A DNA stretch of 13,236 nt from Actinomyces sp. Its GTDB lineage: Bacteria; Actinomycetota; Acidimicrobiia; Acidimicrobiales; Aldehydirespiratoraceae. Both the position numbers and the translations under genes were made by a program. Below the pieces are notes generated by a model. The model did no database searches. It was not told the DNA's origin and was given only the letters and a program-made list of their open reading frames with translations. Numbering within the stretch: the first letter of the stretch is position 1; each line of letters opens with the position of its first letter. Shown in pieces: positions 12,623-13,236 of this stretch. Where the stretch lies: the NCBI GenBank assembly GCA_003697065.1, contig RFFY01000346.1, positions 1 to 13,236 on the forward strand, read 5' to 3'.

Positions 12623-13233
12623 CCCCGGCCGACCCTCCCGTCGTCGCCGCCATCCGCGCCCGGCGGATGGTGCGCGCCTTTGCGGCCGAACCCCTCGAGG
12701 CGGGCCTCGTCGACACCCTCGTCGACCTCGCCCGTCGAGGCCCCAGCGCCGGTAACACCTGGGGGCTCGACGTCCTCGTCTGCGACGACCCCGACAGCCG
12801 CCGGCTCTACTGGGACACGACCCTGGATCCCGGGGCCCGCGCCACCTTCCCGTGGCCGGGTCTCCTCGACGCCCCCGCCCTGCTGGTCTTCTGGGCCGAT
12901 CCCGACGCCTACCTCCAGCGCTACCGCGAGCCCGACAAGGCCCACACCGGCCTGGGCGCCGGGTTGGGGGCGTGGCCCGTGCCCTACTGGTTCGTCGACG
13001 CCGGGGCCGCCATCGAAAACGTCCTGATCGCCGCTCCCTCTCTGGGCCTGGGCTGTTGTCTGTTCGGGCTCTTCGAGCACGAGGCGGCGGTGGCGCGGGC
13101 CTTCGGGGTGCCACCCGGGCGCCGGGGGGTGGGGACCGTCGCCGTGGGCCGGCCTGCCCCCGACCGGCCGAGCCGGTCGGCACGCCGCGGGCGCCCACCC
13201 CTGGACTCCGTCCTGCACCGGGGGCGCTGGTGA
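12619..13233 (+). CDS. Nitroreductase family protein
   Basis: FMN-dependent nitroreductase-fold protein of about 204 residues; such enzymes reduce nitro, quinone or other groups with NAD(P)H, and the physiological substrate is not evident. Visible marks are the N-terminal FMN-binding stretch IRARRMVRAFAAEPL, ARRGPSAGNTWGLDVLVC, the mid segment VDAGAAIENVLIAAPSLGLGCCLFGLF and the C-terminal VGTVAVGRP followed by RRPPLD-like sequence ending SVLHRGRW. The start is unclear: CTG 12619 overlaps the previous stop (CTGA), GTG 12586 lies deeper in the previous gene, and ATG 12667 would cut into the conserved RRxVRxF motif. I give CTG as the simplest, with low certainty. The stop overlaps a GTG at 13230 (GTGA), so another gene may begin there. 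A nitroreductase-like coenzyme-binding protein with another role is possible. Confidence 0.85.
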   Translation: MTPADPPVVAAIRARRMVRAFAAEPLEAGLVDTLVDLARRGPSAGNTWGLDVLVCDDPDSRRLYWDTTLDPGARATFPWPGLLDAPALLVFWADPDAYLQRYREPDKAHTGLGAGLGAWPVPYWFVDAGAAIENVLIAAPSLGLGCCLFGLFEHEAAVARAFGVPPGRRGVGTVAVGRPAPDRPSRSARRGRPPLDSVLHRGRW

Positions 13234-13236
13234 GCG

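Overview
The window is very GC-rich, gene-dense bacterial DNA. It reads as a high-GC actinobacterium: SepF and a DivIVA/Wag31-type protein lie together, there is a bacterial proteasome activator (Bpa), and putative -10 elements are of the TAnnnT type. A deep lineage such as Acidimicrobiia is my guess from protein style; I cannot prove it here. No mobile element, CRISPR array, tRNA or rRNA is seen. No gene-free stretch exceeds 300 bases; the longest is about 220 bases, after dnaE.

Left block (5-3568, all +): the envelope and division 'ylm' cluster. It runs yggS (PLP homeostasis), sepF (FtsZ anchor), yggT (small membrane protein), a long divIVA/wag31-like gene and a DUF167/YggU gene. Positions 5-8 (ATGA) suggest that the gene before the window ends by overlapping yggS. 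An 18-bp tandem repeat and a small hairpin lie between yggT and divIVA.

Middle block (3615-5773, +): a DksA/TraR-family regulator with a histone-H1-like Lys/Ala/Pro tail and a degenerate zinc finger, then lspA (lipoprotein signal peptidase) and rluD (23S rRNA pseudouridine synthase). rluD converges on a minus-strand Rrf2/IscR-type regulator with only 5 bp between stop codons. That regulator is divergent from an alkaline-phosphatase-superfamily phosphodiesterase, with putative -10 elements of both genes overlapping at CCTAGG. Bpa follows.

Right block (8095-13233, +): dnaE, the replicative DNA polymerase III alpha subunit with an apparently intact PHP domain. Its leader carries a perfect 8-bp inverted repeat and two DnaA-box-like sites. 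After it come an unrecognised, possibly GNAT-like protein and a nitroreductase-family protein that probably overlap translationally.

The genes are mostly conserved housekeeping functions (division, lipoprotein maturation, rRNA modification, replication, proteasome), and I do not see a new multigene system. The unusual material is regulatory. All five CTAG tetranucleotides I found by eye are intergenic, each giving a TAG(A/G)nT -10-like hexamer ahead of a gene. Two of these sit exactly where a leaderless mRNA would start at the ATG. The dnaE leader and the dksA leader hairpin also merit testing.
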